Source of the DNA: an uncultured Leucothrix sp.
Lineage (GTDB): Bacteria; Pseudomonadota; Gammaproteobacteria; Thiotrichales; Thiotrichaceae
Direction: 5' to 3'
Length of the DNA stretch: 10,819 nucleotides
Assembly: GCA_937923375.1 (NCBI GenBank)
Contig: CALAJG010000195.1
Coordinates: 1 to 10,819 of the forward strand
A program made the position numbers and the translations under genes. The notes beneath the pieces are model-generated. The model was not told where the DNA came from, searched no databases, and saw only the letters and a program-made list of their open reading frames with translations. Below are positions 8,601 through 10,819 of this stretch, in pieces. Within the stretch, counting starts at the first letter, position 1. Each line of letters begins with the position of its first letter.

Positions 8601-10819
8601 TCGACTGCATTGACAACATACTCACCGGTCAATACGCAGGTTGCTTGCGGTGCCACGGTCGCGCAGCTAATGGTATCGTTTGGCGTGACTAGCAGACTGT
8701 CAGTTATTACCACATTGCTTAAGCTTGCTGTACCGGTGTTGGTCATGGTGATGGTATATGTAAGCGTATCGCCTTCACTTATTTCGCCGTTGCCATCCTC
8801 ATCGGCATTGGCCGGATCTGGCTTTACCAAGCTCAGACTCGGTGAATTGATCAATGAGTCATTGCTGGCAGTCGCTGCATCGGTTTGATCAGAGTCTGTT
8901 GTGGCCGTATTGATGATCCTTCCGGCCGCAACATCTGCAACCGTTGCGGTATAGGTGCCAGTGAGTTGACAGCTGTCATTCACTGCCAGAGGCGAAGCAC
9001 AAACCATACTGTTAGGCGTTAGTTTAGAATCGTTAATAACCACATTGGTTAACGCTGCCGTCCCGCTATTCGTGGCGGTGATGGTGTAGGTGAGGGTGTC
9101 TCCTGCGCTGATCTCACCATTGCCATCTTCATCGGCATTAGCAGGTGCAGTCTTAACCAGAGTCAATAGTGGCGAAGGCACCGAGCTTGTTTGGCTGGCT
9201 GTTGTTTCTGGTGTCTGATCAGAATTTGCCGTGGCATTGTTAACCACTGAACCTGCTGCTACATCCGCAGCTGTCACTACGTAATCGCCTGAGAGTACAC
9301 AAGTTGCCTGCGGTGCGACTGATGCACAGCTAACCGTATTATTTGGAGCGGATAATATACTGTCCGTTATGGTTAGATTGGTCAGCGAGACAGATCCATT
9401 GTTAGTTGCCGTAATGGTGTACTTTAAGGTATCGCCTTGACTAATCTGGCCATTGCCGTCTTCATCAAGATTCACCGGCGCTGGTTTAACTAAGGCTAAC
9501 TGAGGTGCCTGAGTAACCGGGATGGTATGCGTTGCGGGTGCAGCAGGCAGGGTGCCACCCGCTGGTGTGCCCGTCGCCGAGGCTGAGTTATTGACCGCAC
9601 CCGCGTCTATTTCAACTTGAGTGACCGTATGGCTACAGCTGTAGACCCAAGTCTCGTTAGGGTCCAATACACCACTATTGCTTACATCACCGCTATCCGG
9701 CGCTATTGGCGCAACATCACATTGAGCATCCGATAAAGTAATACCTGAAATCGTGACATTTCCAGTGTTTGTCAGGCTAAAGCTGTAAACAGCAATGTCG
9801 TCTTTCTGGGTCGGTGCCGAGTTGGAGCTTTTATCCAAGATCCACGATGGCGCTGGCGCAACAGGAATGCTGTTCGTTGCGGTGGCAGGAGGCAGGGTGC
9901 CGCTAGCGGGTGTGCCACTCGCTGAGGCTGAGTTATTAACCGAACCTGCGTCGACCTCTGCCTGCGTCACCGTATGGCTACAGCTATAAACCCATGTTTC
10001 ACCAGGATCTAGTACACCGGTATTGGCTACATCACCACTATCTGGCGAGGTCGGCGCGACATCACATTTTGCATCCGTGAGGGTAATGCCGGAGATCGTC
10101 ACATTGCCGAGGTTTTCCAGAGCAAAACCATAGACCGCAACGTCACCTTGTTTTGTGGGTGTTGAAGTTGAGGTTTTTGTTAATGTCCAAGCCTGTGCTT
10201 GATTTGCATTGATGGTTAATTCAACGGATGGCGAAGTGATGCTGGTACCGAGATAGCTTGATTCGGCACTTGCTTGATTCGAAACAAAACCTGCATTTAA
10301 GTCAGCTTGGGTCACATTATAAGTCGCTGTACAGCTAACCGTTTCACCAGAGGTAAAGTCAGGGTCTGAAGGCGTTGAAGTCCAACAAACAAACGGCGTT
10401 CCAGCGTTGATCTTGTTATCTGACACCGTGACATCGGAAACCAACGCAGCATTGCCGGTATTCTCAACCGAATAGGTATATGTCAACGTCTGATTGAGTG
10501 TTGCAAAGGTGGTGTCCACCGAGCTTTTGGTCAGCGTCAACGCTGAATTAGCACCATTCGGTATAGTCGCTGTATCCGTCGGTGAAGTGGTCGTTCCATC
10601 GGTGGCTGCTGCCACGTTGGTCGTACTGCCTAAAGCAACATCATTGATGGTAACGGTGTAGGTTCCGATACAGCGGTAGGTTGCTGACGGCGCAACACCG
10701 GCGGCAGGCCATGGATCACAACTGATATTCGCTGCAGGAATCAAATTGTCATTGATAGTGATTGGCGAGGTGATGGTCACATTACCCGTATTAGTCACGA
10801 GATAATCATACGTTGCCAC
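5624..10819 (-). CDS. Giant DUF11-repeat surface protein with C-terminal OmpA-like domain (N-terminus outside window)
   Basis: The frame is open from the right edge, with 1731 residues visible. Codon 1 is GTG at the boundary and is almost certainly an internal Val, not the start, because the first repeat is already under way. Eleven DUF11/Ig-like beta-sandwich units are seen: 1 (partial to 88), 2 (89-205), 3 (206-320), 4 (321-435), 5 (436-548), 6 (549-659), 7 (660-770), 8 (771-878), two longer units 9 and 10 (879-1044, 1045-1221) and a canonical unit 11 (1222-1359, GDLVPYTILVKN, LTDDLPNGF). Then come IGKVFHDRDCDGFQD (1366-1380), a region of less certain fold, and a CnaB/carboxypeptidase-regulatory-like domain (about 1508-1585, IPGVRLASVDG, TDGYGRYHLPNV). 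A Gln/His linker (1587-1630) leads to a short OmpA-like domain (about 1650-1731). The repeats are Thr/Ser/Asn/Asp-rich with few aromatics, typical of extracellular stalks. The OmpA-like end suggests the C-terminus stays in the periplasm. The barrel gene follows 212 bases downstream. An adhesin or cell-surface stalk is the likely role, but this is inference. Confidence 0.92.
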   Translation of the reverse strand: MATYDYLVTNTGNVTITSPITINDNLIPAANISCDPWPAAGVAPSATYRCIGTYTVTINDVALGSTTNVAAATDGTTTSPTDTATIPNGANSALTLTKSSVDTTFATLNQTLTYTYSVENTGNAALVSDVTVSDNKINAGTPFVCWTSTPSDPDFTSGETVSCTATYNVTQADLNAGFVSNQASAESSYLGTSITSPSVELTINANQAQAWTLTKTSTSTPTKQGDVAVYGFALENLGNVTISGITLTDAKCDVAPTSPDSGDVANTGVLDPGETWVYSCSHTVTQAEVDAGSVNNSASASGTPASGTLPPATATNSIPVAPAPSWILDKSSNSAPTQKDDIAVYSFSLTNTGNVTISGITLSDAQCDVAPIAPDSGDVSNSGVLDPNETWVYSCSHTVTQVEIDAGAVNNSASATGTPAGGTLPAAPATHTIPVTQAPQLALVKPAPVNLDEDGNGQISQGDTLKYTITATNNGSVSLTNLTITDSILSAPNNTVSCASVAPQATCVLSGDYVVTAADVAAGSVVNNATANSDQTPETTASQTSSVPSPLLTLVKTAPANADEDGNGEISAGDTLTYTITATNSGTAALTNVVINDSKLTPNSMVCASPLAVNDSCQLTGTYTATVADVAAGRIINTATTDSDQTDAATASNDSLINSPSLSLVKPDPANADEDGNGEISEGDTLTYTITMTNTGTASLSNVVITDSLLVTPNDTISCATVAPQATCVLTGEYVVNAVDVIVGSIVNTATVNSDQTGESTTDNTLQVLKPSASISKSQPVNTDEDSSGVVSQGDTLTYTVTMTNTGTATLSNVVVSDPLITPNSKTCATVAPNANCTLIGTKVVTDDDVNAGEIVNTARGEASQLEPLADSVTTNTANPEIRSTKSAGQPRLNADGSFDIDYTIIVKNTGTVTLNALAIADDLATQFGTAFVSVMSTPTASFVSNASGNSQLPTANADFTGVSPQIGLTSGTDGQLFAGDSYQMRFTARLNPNAENAPAVYNNQASVSGSSGSLVLSDLTDSGSDPDAENSDAPTLITPPQPRPEVQSTKFAGTPVLNPDLTFNVPFTITVKNTGDVNLSMLSLEDNMASSNQLGSTFMNVVTAPTVVIGNNTSGNAVAPTANANFDGTSANPKLIMGNDGFLGLDDDYTVSFVVRIDPNAAGAPAVLQNQSTTEAVSPSSARATDLSDDGSRGNPNASPDGSSDTDLPTVISASALEIPAAELLISKAASKKQAAAGDLVPYTILVKNMSSFLAQGVTLTDDLPNGFRISRDSVKVNTYDANHKLLTTTDATTSGNDPVHFTGLSIPVEKAGYIKITYIVKIGTSAQAGKQCNTVSAGNNATGNIATACINIKQNTVLDQSTVIGKVFHDRDCDGFQDSASITGITIKSDYFGWNGLHLGNLDGRVSEFDNPSRYRKIVRMPYSSKNDFEVTTNQGTVIKIDHQGLMTTAHVGMKQQGLTGQDISVTTRRIRGIPTQTSVGAMQVPAAETDVLEITLTNHGIVEEGIPGVRLASVDGLLIETDGYGRYHLPNVDGGRRSAGKNVILEVDTSTLPKTSRFTTENPRVLRLAGDALNKINFGVKLPVQQQQVLQATPNSHDHGISPAQTTQQSSHNHGISPAQASPQAIEAATVKRALNKIKSERKLPVKKAVDVELKDNFFEANSVEVRPDNLSVLDQIADSVKQYGSGHIKILSANNNPGLAKLRANSVRKALHGKLGNLMGHVVVESH
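5936..6025 (-). repeat. Tandem 15-residue SHxHGISPAQ repeat in the stalk-OmpA linker
   Basis: Two adjacent 15-codon copies encode SHDHGISPAQTTQQS (residues 1599-1613, bases 5981-6025) and SHNHGISPAQASPQA (1614-1628, bases 5936-5980). Nine of the first ten residues match. Each copy carries an H-x-H pair that could bind a transition metal. The repeat lies between two copies of an ALNKI-x4-KLPV segment (residues 1575-1587 and 1637-1649), so the linker appears to have grown by duplication just before the OmpA-like domain. Confidence 0.75.
7157..8185 (-). repeat. Two long, cysteine-free DUF11-like units (units 9 and 10)
   Basis: Units 9 (residues 879-1044) and 10 (1045-1221) match each other better than other repeats: STK-x-AG-x-P-x-LN at the start, TI-x-VKNTG, a PTAN-x-x-F-x-G block, a DG-x-L block, and APAV-x-NQ. 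Each ends in an acidic loop (LSDLTDSGSDPDAENSDAPT in unit 9 and a similar DLSDDGS segment in unit 10). Both lack the cysteine pair found in units 1-8 and 11, so they form a distinct subtype in the stalk. Confidence 0.8.
8186..9514 (-). repeat. Four tandem DUF11 units each starting with a Ca-binding-like loop (units 5-8)
   Basis: Units 5 to 8 are about 108-113 residues each and share one layout: L-x-LVK-x-x-P, then DEDGNG-x-IS-x-GD (DEDSSGVVSQGD in unit 8), T-x-YT-T-x-TN-x-G, a C-x8/9-C segment (usually around a VAP motif), a V-x-x-x-DV/DD-x-x-G motif and N-x-A. The 12-residue loop has acidic or polar residues at positions 1, 3, 5, 9 and 12, like EF-hand and dockerin loops. The loops lie at 9431-9466, 9098-9133, 8768-8803 and 8435-8470. 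Confidence 0.85.
9515..10204 (-). repeat. Closely related tandem DUF11 pair (units 3 and 4)
   Basis: Two directly adjacent 115-residue units (206-320 and 321-435) align without gaps at 82 of 115 positions (71%). They share NVTISGITL, CDVAP, PDSGDV and a WVYSCSHTVTQ core. They lack the DEDGNG loop of units 5-8 and have a wider cysteine spacing (28 residues instead of 9-10). This indicates an independent duplication within the stalk. Confidence 0.85.

Noticed and set aside
8139..8888. Plus-strand open frames of about 100 codons opposite DUF11 units 7-9
   Set aside because: They are antisense shadows of the repeat-coding strand. Their Val/Ser/Thr-rich products mirror the repeated codons and show no domain or ribosome site.
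8435..9466. Cellulosome dockerin modules
   Set aside because: Only the 12-residue loop resembles a dockerin. There is no paired repeat with F-helices, and the loops are embedded in DUF11 sandwiches.
8186..10204. CRISPR-like or non-coding tandem repeats
   Set aside because: The periodicity is about 330-345 bases, keeps reading frame and follows protein-domain boundaries, so it is coding repetition.
10817..10819. GTG at the window edge as the start of the giant protein
   Set aside because: The sequence is already within a DUF11 strand (YDYLVTNTGNVT) and no signal peptide is present, so the gene continues outside the window.

Overview
The window looks like chromosomal DNA of a Gram-negative bacterium, most likely a gammaproteobacterium of moderate G+C content. 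The evidence is a large outer-membrane beta-barrel with a signal peptide and an aromatic C-terminus, an OmpA-like C-terminal domain on its giant neighbour, and the absence of any sortase or S-layer signal. I cannot name the genus from sequence alone.

Layout. (1) At the left edge, 3-263 on the plus strand is the last 86 codons of a gene that starts outside the window. It encodes a short OmpA-like domain about 70% identical to the C-terminus of the giant protein at the other end. (2) 397-1623 (minus) is a complete AAA+/DUF4143 ATPase with a PD-(D/E)XK-like C-terminal domain. It has its own plausible promoter and is separated from its upstream neighbour by a strong hairpin terminator. (3) 1755-5411 (minus) is a 1218-residue secreted protein: signal peptide, low-complexity linker, two Ig-like periplasmic domains, a conserved 'VGLADLTVG / YYPVYGDDS' module and a large C-terminal outer-membrane barrel. 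(4) 5624-10819 (minus) is the C-terminal 1731 residues of a giant repeat protein that runs off the right edge. It has eleven DUF11-type beta-sandwich units (the first incomplete), a Ca-loop/CnaB-like region, a histidine-containing duplicated linker and a degenerate OmpA-like domain.

How the parts fit. The giant protein and the barrel protein lie in tandem, 212 bases apart with a hairpin between them. From memory of the family, the domain order CnaB-like / Ig-like / 'YYPVYGDDS' module / barrel also occurs within single very long polypeptides in other proteobacteria. I therefore infer that the two genes form one split outer-membrane surface system, with the repeat stalk on one protein and the barrel on the other. 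The partial plus-strand gene is probably a second stalk-type protein or a relative of it, so the locus may hold a duplicated, divergently evolved pair facing each other. The ATPase shows no sequence link to this system and is probably a passenger.

The most interesting features are in the giant protein: EF-hand/dockerin-like calcium loops at the start of four consecutive repeats, exactly two cysteines in each of nine repeats, a duplicated SHxHGISPAQ linker, and replacement of the OmpA peptidoglycan-binding Asp by Asn where the left-edge paralogue keeps Asp.
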